From NCBI GenBank assembly GCA_017848205.1, contig JAGDDO010000575.1:1-5084 (forward strand): a stretch of 5,084 nucleotides of DNA. The letters are read 5' to 3'. Position 1 is the first letter of the stretch, and the number at the start of each line of letters is the position of its first letter. This document shows positions 1 to 5,084 of the stretch, one piece after another. The stretch comes from Oscillospiraceae bacterium. Its GTDB lineage: Bacteria > Bacillota_A > Clostridia > Oscillospirales > Ruminococcaceae. Under the pieces are notes generated by a model. The model was given only the letters and a program-made list of their open reading frames with translations. It was not told where the DNA came from and searched no databases. The position numbers and the translations under genes were made by a program.

Positions 1-67
1 AGTGCAGTAACATCATCAAAATCAAAATCGCCGTCGCAGTCTGCGTCTCCGTCCACCTTTTCCTGAG
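1..67 (-). repeat. Direct repeat copy within dockerin gene (third module)
   Basis: This stretch matches 238-304 at 65 of 67 positions, with differences at 36 and 62 when aligned at an offset of 237 bases (79 codons). It encodes the end of the linker and the calcium loop of the third dockerin-like module. The near-identity at DNA level, against the more diverged first module (around 483-525), suggests a recent internal duplication or gene conversion. The repeat continues past the left edge. Confidence 0.9.
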
Positions 68-638
68 AAGATGATTTCAGATCAGTCGTATTCGCTTCAT
101 TCTTCCCTGCAAGGATCTCGATCATTACCTGCACATCATCTGTACCAAGACCAGTGTTGACCGGTCTGTACACATTCGCATTATTTTCTCCCTCCGGTGT
201 AAGCGGATCTGCTGCTTTGTCAGCGAGGAATTTATTCAGTGCAGTAACATCATCAAAATCAAAATCGCCGTCACAGTCTGCGTCTCCGTCCACCTTTTTC
301 TGAGCCGGTGACTTCAGATCTACCGTACTCAGTTCATTGCTGCCGGCAAGAAACTCTATTATTACTATGGCATCTTCATAGCTCAGACCAGTATTGACAG
401 GCCTGAACGCATTCGCATTCTTCTTTTCCTGATCTGTAAGAGGGTTAGCTGCCGCATCCTTAAGGTAAGCTGTCAGTTTGCTTACGTCCTGTAAGTTTAC
501 TTCACCGTCACAGTTTACGTCGCCGTATAAAACAGGTACATCTTCAGCACTGATCTGTACTGACGGAACATACGTCCCTGCTGTCATGGCCAGAGCCGAA
601 ATACCGGCCACAGTTCTTTTTATAAGACTTTTATTCAT
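1..638 (-). CDS. Secreted multi-dockerin protein, 3' end beyond window
   Basis: The reading frame is open from the ATG at 638-636 to the left edge (212 codons seen, no stop), so the C-terminus is missing. A good GGAGGT site at 653-648 supports the start. Residues 1-31 look like a signal peptide: Lys/Arg at 3-8, a hydrophobic stretch about 9-24, and likely cleavage after Ile-Ser-Ala31. Dockerin-like modules follow at once. Loops start at Asp40, Asp119 and Asp198, an exact 79-residue period. Each has acidic or Asn residues at loop positions 1, 3, 5, 7, 9 and 12 (D40, N42, D44, E46, N48, D51; then D119, D121, D123, D125, D127, D130) and a Cys at position 4 (43, 122, 201). The second half of each module (about 74-98 and 153-177, with R-P-V-N-T-G-L) has lost most acidic ligands but keeps the helix and an LAG ending. 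Dockerins bind cohesins to attach proteins to cellulosomes. No enzyme domain is seen so far, so this may be an adaptor or the N-terminus of a larger protein. The dockerin assignment is from motif recognition, and cohesin binding is inferred. Confidence 0.85.
   Translation of the reverse strand, partial: MNKSLIKRTVAGISALAMTAGTYVPSVQISAEDVPVLYGDVNCDGEVNLQDVSKLTAYLKDAAANPLTDQEKKNANAFRPVNTGLSYEDAIVIIEFLAGSNELSTVDLKSPAQKKVDGDADCDGDFDFDDVTALNKFLADKAADPLTPEGENNANVYRPVNTGLGTDDVQVMIEILAGKNEANTTDLKSSSQEKVDGDADCDGDFDFDDVTA
238..304 (-). repeat. Direct repeat copy within dockerin gene (second module)
   Basis: This is the partner of the copy at 1-67 (65 of 67 bases identical, period 237). It encodes the calcium loop and first helix start of the second dockerin-like module. 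Similarity between the two units also continues at lower level outside this core, as expected for tandem protein modules. Confidence 0.9.
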
Positions 639-647
639 AATTCTTTT

Positions 648-653
648 ACCTCC
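648..653 (-). promoter_or_regulatory. Ribosome binding site of the dockerin gene
   Basis: On the minus strand GGAGGT lies nine bases before the ATG at 638-636. It fixes the start codon of a gene that is otherwise open-ended in this window. Confidence 0.85.
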
Positions 654-707
654 GTTATCTGCAGCATTTATAATGAACGCAAACAGATTTTTACGTTCAC
701 TGTCAGA

Positions 708-720
708 ATGCCGCAGGCAT
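708..720. repeat. Small perfect palindrome at the dockerin gene transcription start
   Basis: ATGCC-gca-GGCAT is a perfect 5-bp inverted repeat with a 3-base centre. It sits just downstream of the proposed -10 (725-730) of the leftward promoter, so it would cover the expected transcription start near 718. It could be a protein-binding site or a small hairpin at the transcript's 5' end. It is short enough to be chance. Confidence 0.35.
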
Positions 721-724
721 AATT

Positions 725-753
725 ATTATAATATAAATCGGATAATAACGCAA
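725..753 (-). promoter_or_regulatory. Promoter for the dockerin gene
   Basis: On the minus strand there is a perfect TATAAT -10 (730-725) and TTGCGT as -35 (753-748), 17 bases apart. The -35 matches the consensus at only three of six positions, so activator help is possible. The predicted start is near 718, which gives a leader of about 80 nt before the ATG at 638. Confidence 0.65.
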
Positions 754-780
754 GTTGTATGTTGCGGCCGGATAGTTGTA
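739..780. promoter_or_regulatory. Repeat cluster upstream of the dockerin promoter (possible regulator site)
   Basis: Between and across the divergent promoters there are small repeats: CGGATA at 739-744 and 769-774, GTTGTA at 754-759 and again at 775-780 (21 bases, about two helical turns), and an inverted pair CGCAA (749-753) / TTGCG (762-766) that straddles the -35 of the leftward promoter. Same-face spacing is what an activator or repressor dimer would use. The units are only 5-6 bases long, so this is a weak call. Confidence 0.3.
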
Positions 781-797
781 CATATGCAGTTTTCCAT

Positions 798-813
798 TAA
801 ATCAGTTGATTTA
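798..813. promoter_or_regulatory. Perfect 16-bp palindrome over the operon -35 (candidate operator)
   Basis: TAAATCA-GT-TGATTTA is a perfect 7-bp inverted repeat with a 2-base centre. It covers nearly all of the sequence at and just before the -35 (806-811) of the uptake operon promoter. A dimeric repressor bound here would block RNA polymerase. Size and position fit a LacI- or GntR-type operator, but the sequence is not one I can assign to a named regulator. No regulator gene is in the window. Confidence 0.55.
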
Positions 814-834
814 TTCTTCATATTATGTTATAAT
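806..834 (+). promoter_or_regulatory. Promoter for the sugar uptake operon
   Basis: TTGATT (806-811) and TATAAT (829-834) are separated by 17 bases, and a TG at 826-827 gives an extended -10. This is the best sigma-A-type promoter in the window. Transcription would start near 841, about 117 nt before the ATG at 958. The palindrome at 798-813 overlaps the -35, so repression without inducer is a plausible mode of control. Confidence 0.75.
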
Positions 835-840
835 AAATTG

Positions 841-957
841 TAAAATATAGTAGCAAATACGCAGGACTTATCTGATTTTTGGTTATTCCGCCGAAGTTTT
901 ACAAGCTGTTCCGCAGACAGTAAAGTTATACATTTGCTAAGGAAACGGAATGCGTAT
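841..957 (+). other. Leader (5' UTR) of the uptake operon with competing inverted repeats
   Basis: No gene is seen here. Two inverted repeats share the same 5' segment. TAGCAAAT (851-858) can pair with ATTTGCTA (932-939), which touches the AAGGAA site at 939-944. ATACGCA (857-863) can pair with TGCGTAT (951-957), directly before the ATG at 958. The two pairings exclude each other. A further pair is ATTCCG (885-890) with CGGAAT (946-951), and a weak hairpin lies at 906-920 (CTGT/ACAG). No run of T follows any hairpin, so no intrinsic terminator is called. It resembles no riboswitch family I recognise. Confidence 0.35.
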
Positions 958-2295
958 ATGCTGAAGCGAAAACGTATGAAGGGAGGGAAACAGGCTCTGA
1001 AAACACATCTTTTACGCGCACTGGCTCTTGGTGCGGCATTAATTATGACGGCTTCGGCGGTATCCTGTACCGGGAAAGAAAACACACAGAAAAAGATCTC
1101 ACTTTCATGGTGGGGCGGTGAATCACGGCATGAGGCTACCATGAACGCTGTAAAAGCTTTTGAGGAAAAGCATGAAGATATAAAAATCGACGTGAAATTC
1201 GGCGCGTGGGACGGCTGGGAGGATGCCATGACTGCGGCTTTTTATGCCGGAACACAGACCGACATTGTACAGATAAACTGGAACTGGCTCGACGTATTCA
1301 ACAGCAATGGAAATCTGTTTCTCGACCTTAATACAGTGTCTGATCACCTTGACTTGTCCGGATATACTCAGGCTGAACTTGATCCGTGTACATTTGACGG
1401 TGCACTCGAAGCTGTACCGGTCTCGCTCACGGGAAGAATATTCTACTGGAACAGAACAGTTTTTGAAAAGGCCGGTCTTGATGTTCCTTCTACTCTGAAG
1501 GAGCTCTTCGATGCCGGTGAAGTGTTCCGCAAAAAACTGGGCGAGGACTGCTACCCTCTTGCTCTGGCTGAATATGACCGTATGATGCTCATGGTCTACT
1601 ATCTTGGTGCACAGTACGGAAAGCCGTGGATCAGAAACGGCAGACTTAACTATACCGAAGACGAGATAACAAGAGGCGTGGAATTCATCGATTCTCTCGA
1701 AAAGGGACACGTTATACCGTCCATCGCGGAAATATCCGGTGACGGATCGGTGACATTTGACCGCTCCCCGAAATGGATGAACGGAAAATATGCCGGAATA
1801 TTCGAATGGGATTCAGCAGCTTCCAAATATTCAAACGCACTTGAAGGAAACGGTGATTTCGTGGTCGGCGACTATTTTTCTGACTTTGGCAGATACAAAG
1901 GCGGATACTCGAAAATATCACTGGCATTTGCAGTTTCAAAAAAGGCTGAACATCCGGAAGAATGCGCTGAATTTCTTGACTTCATCCTTAACGATCCGGA
2001 AGGAACTGCACTCATGGGAGTTGAACGCGGCATACCGATCAGCAGAAATGCGGTAAAAAGCTGTGAAGCAGCAGGACTGCTCAAGGGCATCGAAAAAGAG
2101 GCAAATGACAAAGTGCTCGACGGCACCTCTTTTTCTTTCGACATAAAATTCGAGGATCCGAAACTCAAGACAAGTCCTGAAGGCATATACTTTGATGCAT
2201 TCAGCGGATTAAGCTACGGCGAATATTCGGCGGAAAAAGCAGCAGAGATCATTTCAGACGGAGTAAAGAAAGTACTCGGAGAGACAGGTAAGTAA
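958..2295 (+). CDS. CUT1-type ABC importer sugar-binding lipoprotein (SBP family 1)
   Basis: This is the extracellular solute-binding protein of a carbohydrate ABC importer, anchored to the outer face of the membrane. From the ATG at 958 it has 445 residues, a usual length. The N-terminus is basic (K3 to K15), followed by a hydrophobic stretch and a lipobox-like A-V-S-C with the lipidation Cys at residue 37. The mature protein opens with a Lys-rich linker and I-S-L-S-W-W-G-G, typical of the first strand of the family. Other family features are A-F-E-E-K-H near 67, the T-Q-T-D-I-V-Q strand near 100, V-P-V-S-L-T-G-R-I-F-Y-W-N-R (about 153-166) and F-E-K-A-G-L-D-V-P-S-T (about 168-178). AAGGAA at 939-944 and CGGA at 946-949 precede this ATG. 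A TTG at 934 and an ATG at 976 are alternatives. The gene lies 3 nt before the GH105 gene. The ligand is inferred from that neighbour to be an unsaturated uronic-acid oligosaccharide, perhaps from rhamnogalacturonan. Confidence 0.9.
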   Translation: MLKRKRMKGGKQALKTHLLRALALGAALIMTASAVSCTGKENTQKKISLSWWGGESRHEATMNAVKAFEEKHEDIKIDVKFGAWDGWEDAMTAAFYAGTQTDIVQINWNWLDVFNSNGNLFLDLNTVSDHLDLSGYTQAELDPCTFDGALEAVPVSLTGRIFYWNRTVFEKAGLDVPSTLKELFDAGEVFRKKLGEDCYPLALAEYDRMMLMVYYLGAQYGKPWIRNGRLNYTEDEITRGVEFIDSLEKGHVIPSIAEISGDGSVTFDRSPKWMNGKYAGIFEWDSAASKYSNALEGNGDFVVGDYFSDFGRYKGGYSKISLAFAVSKKAEHPEECAEFLDFILNDPEGTALMGVERGIPISRNAVKSCEAAGLLKGIEKEANDKVLDGTSFSFDIKFEDPKLKTSPEGIYFDAFSGLSYGEYSAEKAAEIISDGVKKVLGETGK

Positions 2296-2298
2296 CAT

Positions 2299-3411
2299 AT
2301 GACAATAGCTGAATATACAGACAGATATATAAACAACTACAAAAACTACAAGGATTACTGGAACTACGAGGACGGATGCATTCTGACCGGATGCATAAAG
2401 CTGTTTGAAGCCACAAAGGACAGAAAATACTGTGACTTTGTTTTAAACTACCTTTCGTCCGTGCTCTCGGAGGAAGGAATCATACTGAACTACGACCACA
2501 GGAAACACAGCACCGACAGTTTCAATTCCGGACGTTCCCTGCTGTTTGCCTGGCACATGACCGGTTTTAACAAATACAGAAACGCGATAATGTTTCTGCT
2601 CGATAAAATAAAGGAATATCCGCGTACATGCGACGGCAGCTTCATACACAAATCAATTTACCCGGGACAGGTGTGGCTCGACGGTCTTTACATGCTCCAG
2701 CCCTTCTACGCCTCATGCATAAAGGAATTCGGAGACGGAAACTTTGACGATATTGCAAGGCAGTTCAGAAATGTAAGGAGCACCATGTACAGTGCGGCCA
2801 AAAAGCTCTACTGTCACGGATATGACTCCGACCGCGTACAGCCGTGGGCTGACAGCGAAAGCGGATGCTCGGAAGGATTCTGGCTTCGCGCCATCGGATG
2901 GTATCTCATGGCGCTGGTGGATACTGCCGACGCCATCGGAGATCCTGAAAACGACTGTTACAGGCTGCTGAAAGAACTATTCCTCGAAGCTGCAGCAGGA
3001 ATAACCGGTTATTCCGACAGTCATTCCGGTCTTTTCTATCAGGTCGTGGATCATCCTGAGGACAGCAGAAACTACACCGAGACCTCCGGTTCCCTGATGA
3101 TATCCTATGCGCTTATGAAAAGCGTGCATCTCGGATTATCTGCAGACAGCACGTACAAAGATATCAGCCGAAATATCTTTTCAAGCGTATTAAAGGAAAA
3201 GCTCATTGACGGAAGGTCGGGACTTACGCTTACGGATATATGCTGTTCAGCCGGACTCGGGCCGGGCATACAGAGAAACGGCACTCCTGAATACTACTTT
3301 TCTGAACTGGTGGTCTCAGATGACCCGAAGGGTGTCGGTGCCTTTATGATGGCTCATGCCGAAATACTGAACGATGACAGGATAAACGGAGGAAACACCC
3401 ATGAAACATAA
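2299..3411 (+). CDS. GH105-type unsaturated glycuronyl (rhamnogalacturonyl) hydrolase
   Basis: The product has 370 residues, usual for GH105, an all-alpha barrel family that removes the unsaturated uronic acid left at the non-reducing end by polysaccharide lyases. Residues reported for B. subtilis YteR (Asp88, His132, Trp141, Asp143, His189, Trp211, Arg213, Trp217, from memory) have counterparts here at matching spacing: Asp73, His117, Trp126, Asp128 (in W-L-D-G-L-Y-M), His173, Trp195, Arg197 and Trp201 (in W-L-R-A-I-G-W). Asp128 is the likely general acid/base. No signal peptide or membrane segment is seen, so it acts in the cytoplasm on imported sugar. The ATG is 3 nt after the previous stop with only a weak AGG-containing site, so translation is probably coupled. 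The gene sits between the binding protein and the permeases, which ties it to import. The substrate is probably delta-GalA-rhamnose from rhamnogalacturonan I. A delta-glucuronyl substrate is possible, since the family includes such members. Confidence 0.88.
   Translation: MTIAEYTDRYINNYKNYKDYWNYEDGCILTGCIKLFEATKDRKYCDFVLNYLSSVLSEEGIILNYDHRKHSTDSFNSGRSLLFAWHMTGFNKYRNAIMFLLDKIKEYPRTCDGSFIHKSIYPGQVWLDGLYMLQPFYASCIKEFGDGNFDDIARQFRNVRSTMYSAAKKLYCHGYDSDRVQPWADSESGCSEGFWLRAIGWYLMALVDTADAIGDPENDCYRLLKELFLEAAAGITGYSDSHSGLFYQVVDHPEDSRNYTETSGSLMISYALMKSVHLGLSADSTYKDISRNIFSSVLKEKLIDGRSGLTLTDICCSAGLGPGIQRNGTPEYYFSELVVSDDPKGVGAFMMAHAEILNDDRINGGNTHET
3388..3392 (+). promoter_or_regulatory. Ribosome binding site of permease 1, inside the GH105 gene
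   Basis: GGAGG ends eight bases before the ATG at 3401 and lies within the last codons of the upstream gene. It decides the start of the permease and creates an 11-nt overlap with the GH105 coding region. Confidence 0.85.
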
Positions 3412-4312
3412 CTCCGGAAAAAGCCATCAGCTGACCAGGCATGAACGGGAAGGACTGCAGTTTATCAGTCTGTGGATAACCGGATTTATAATTCTGAGGC
3501 TCTTCCCTGCTGTTTTCTCTTTCATATTCAGCTTTTCAGATTACAGTCTTTTCGGCGGCATATCTGAATGGGGAATGATGAACTACAGAAAGATAGCCGG
3601 TGACATAACAATAATCACATCGCTTTTCACCACTCTGGAATATTCGTTCATCACCGTTCCTTTAAGGCTCCTCACCGCATTCGGAGTCGCGATGCTGCTT
3701 AACCGGAACATTAAGGGAATGGCTTTTTTCCGGACTGTTTTCTACATTCCTTCGGTACTCGGAAGTTCAGTAGCTGTTGCTATCCTCTGGACCGCACTGT
3801 TCAGAAATGACGGAACCGCCAACGCCCTTCTGTCCTCCTTCGGGCTTCCGGAAATAAACTGGCTTTCGGAAAAAGGAAGCGCCATGTTCGTTATCTCGCT
3901 TCTCCGCATATGGCAGTTCGGATCGTCGATGGTAGTCTTCCTCACGGCACTGCGTTCGGTCCCGCATGATCTGTACGAAGCTGCCGAAATAGACGGAGCA
4001 GGAAAATTCATGCAGTTCACATCGATAACACTTCCGTTTATTTCACCGGCGATATTCTTTAACATAATCACTCAGCTCGGACTTGCAATGCAGGAATTCA
4101 ACGCACCTTTCGTTATCACGAAGGGCGGTCCCCGCGGTTCTACCACACTCATCTCGCTGCTTATCTACAATTCAGCATTCCAGATGCGCGACCTCGGACT
4201 TTCATGCGCTCTGACATGGGTGTTCTTCATCGTTATTTCCGTACTTATCGCTGTAATTTTCTCAACACAGAAGCACTGGGTATTCTACGCTGATGAAACG
4301 GAGGAGCCATGA
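3401..4312 (+). CDS. CUT1 ABC importer permease 1 (MalF/UgpA/LplB type)
   Basis: This is an integral membrane subunit of the sugar importer, 303 residues, the usual size. Hydrophobic segments, roughly at 20-45, 72-100, 109-133, 160-184, 211-230 and 267-288, fit six membrane helices. The cytoplasmic EAA loop, which docks to the ATPase, matches the consensus exactly: E193-A-A-x3-G199-x9-I209-x-L211-P212. The segment F-V-I-T-K-G-G-P after it is typical of the UgpA/LplB branch. The start is set by GGAGG at 3388-3392. The gene overlaps the GH105 gene by 11 nt at its start, and its TGA overlaps the next ATG (ATGA). It should pair with the permease that follows to form the channel, take substrate from the lipoprotein encoded at 958-2295, and use an ATPase not seen here. 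Substrate specificity cannot be read from the sequence and is inferred from the operon. Confidence 0.93.
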   Translation: MKHNSGKSHQLTRHEREGLQFISLWITGFIILRLFPAVFSFIFSFSDYSLFGGISEWGMMNYRKIAGDITIITSLFTTLEYSFITVPLRLLTAFGVAMLLNRNIKGMAFFRTVFYIPSVLGSSVAVAILWTALFRNDGTANALLSSFGLPEINWLSEKGSAMFVISLLRIWQFGSSMVVFLTALRSVPHDLYEAAEIDGAGKFMQFTSITLPFISPAIFFNIITQLGLAMQEFNAPFVITKGGPRGSTTLISLLIYNSAFQMRDLGLSCALTWVFFIVISVLIAVIFSTQKHWVFYADETEEP

Positions 4313-5084
4313 AAAGGACAAAAACCGCAGATCTTATTCTGATCTATTCCGTTCTCACCTTCATCGGTATAATCATGATCTATCCGCTGCTGTGGATGAT
4401 CTCGGCGACTTTCAAAACAAACAGCGAAGTTACCTCCGGTCTGTCGCTTCTCATAAAGGAACCCGTTCCGGACGGATATCTCGCACTGGTCAACAACTAC
4501 GGCGGAAACATAAACTGCATAAAAGCGCTTTTCAACACCTATGTCTATCTTGTGCCGAAAGTTATCTTCACCCTCATTTCAAGCCTGTTTACCGCGTACG
4601 GTTTCGGAAGATATAATTTTCCGATGAAAAAACTGCTGTTCGGCCTGCTGATATCATCGATGTTTCTTCCGGACGCCGTAATGATAATCCCGCAGTTCAT
4701 TCTGTTCAGCAAACTCGGAATGGTGGACTCGCCGTTATACACGGCACTTGTCGTACCGTCCGTATTTGCATATGATACGTACTTCGTATTTCTGCTCGTA
4801 CAGTTTCTCAAAGGCGTGCCTTCCGAACTGGACGACGCCGCAAGAATAGACGGATGTTCATCATTCCAGATACTTTTCCACATCATTGCACCGGTGCTGA
4901 AACCGGCTCTTGTAAGCTGTGCCGTTTTTCAGTTTATATGGACATCGAACGATTTCATGGGACCGCGTCTCTACGTAAATACTCCGTCAGCATATCCGCT
5001 GTCGGTATACATACGGCTTGCAATGGATGCTGAAAGCGGTTTCCAGTACAACCGTGTGCTTGCATCAGCACTGCTTGCTGTAAT
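4309..5084 (+). CDS. CUT1 ABC importer permease 2 (MalG/UgpE/YtcP type), 3' end beyond window
   Basis: The frame is open from the ATG at 4309 to the right edge, 258 codons plus two bases. Relatives are usually about 275-300 residues, so only the last helix or its end is probably missing. GGAGGAG at 4300-4306 precedes the start closely. The start overlaps the previous stop as ATGA, so translation is coupled. The N-terminus has a basic stretch, then a first helix about 9-33 with I-Y-P-L-L-W-M, a family hallmark, followed by a short F-K-T-N-S-E motif. Further hydrophobic segments lie near 78-96, 108-133, 143-166 and 199-215. The EAA loop is D176-A-A-R-I-D-G182-x9-I192-x-A194-P195, with Asp for Glu and Ala for Leu against the consensus, both mild changes. 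It forms the heterodimeric channel with permease 1. Confidence 0.93.
   Translation, partial: MKRTKTADLILIYSVLTFIGIIMIYPLLWMISATFKTNSEVTSGLSLLIKEPVPDGYLALVNNYGGNINCIKALFNTYVYLVPKVIFTLISSLFTAYGFGRYNFPMKKLLFGLLISSMFLPDAVMIIPQFILFSKLGMVDSPLYTALVVPSVFAYDTYFVFLLVQFLKGVPSELDDAARIDGCSSFQILFHIIAPVLKPALVSCAVFQFIWTSNDFMGPRLYVNTPSAYPLSVYIRLAMDAESGFQYNRVLASALLAV

Noticed and set aside
1..304. Possible CRISPR or satellite-type array
   Set aside because: The 237-base period equals 79 codons in one open reading frame and encodes dockerin modules. Only two near-identical units are seen.
478..843. Plus-strand open frame of 121 codons
   Set aside because: It lies antisense to the signal peptide and first module of the dockerin gene and then crosses the AT-rich promoter region. 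The composition is not protein-like and there is no ribosome binding site.
906..920. Hairpin CTGT/ACAG as a leader terminator
   Set aside because: The stem is only four base pairs and no T-run follows it.
934..957. TTG at 934 as the start of the binding protein
   Set aside because: There is no Shine-Dalgarno sequence in front of it. The purine-rich site at 939-949 lies after it and fits the ATG at 958.
1123..1710. Minus-strand open frame of 195 codons
   Set aside because: It is the antisense shadow of the clearly recognisable sugar-binding protein and has no family features of its own.
3742..4071. Minus-strand open frame of 109 codons
   Set aside because: It is antisense to the permease 1 core that carries the conserved EAA loop, so it is a shadow.
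4293..4616. Plus-strand open frame of 107 codons overlapping the end of permease 1
   Set aside because: The in-frame gene from 4309 encodes a clear permease over the same DNA, and this other frame is rich in Arg/His/Ser with no recognisable features.

Overview
The window looks like chromosomal DNA from a fibre-degrading gut or rumen Firmicute, most likely a Ruminococcus related to R. flavefaciens. Three things point there. A secreted protein carries tandem dockerin-type calcium-binding modules with the cysteine-bearing loop (GDVNCDG / GDADCDG) common in ruminococcal dockerins. Shine-Dalgarno sites are of the strong GGAGG type. Base composition is intermediate, with frequent ATA and AGA codons. 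The genus is an inference; no rRNA or other marker is present.

Layout. Positions 1-638 (minus strand) hold the 5' part of a secreted protein of at least 212 residues. It has a signal peptide followed directly by dockerin-like modules in an exact 79-residue period, and it runs off the left edge. Positions 639-957 form a divergent intergenic region with one good sigma-A-type promoter facing each way. A 16-bp perfect palindrome sits on the -35 of the rightward promoter, other small repeats lie near the leftward one, and the rightward transcript has a leader of about 117 nt. Positions 958-5084 (plus strand) are a tightly packed operon: a lipoprotein sugar-binding protein of a CUT1-type ABC importer (958-2295), a cytoplasmic GH105-type unsaturated glycuronyl hydrolase (2299-3411), permease subunit 1 (3401-4312) and permease subunit 2 (4309 to past the right edge). 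The spacings are 3 nt, an 11-nt overlap and a 4-nt overlap.

How the genes work together (inference). An extracellular polysaccharide lyase, not in this window, would release oligosaccharides ending in an unsaturated uronic acid, most plausibly from rhamnogalacturonan I of pectin. The lipoprotein would capture them, the two permeases would import them, and the GH105 enzyme would remove the unsaturated uronic acid in the cytoplasm. No ATPase gene is visible. It may lie beyond the edge or be a shared MsmX-type subunit, as in the Bacillus subtilis rhamnogalacturonan importers. The dockerin protein next door may belong to the cell-surface fibre-degrading machinery, but divergent placement alone does not prove a shared role.

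The least ordinary items are the serial-dockerin protein with no catalytic domain in the visible part, the palindrome on the operon's -35, and the leader with competing inverted repeats around the ribosome-binding site.
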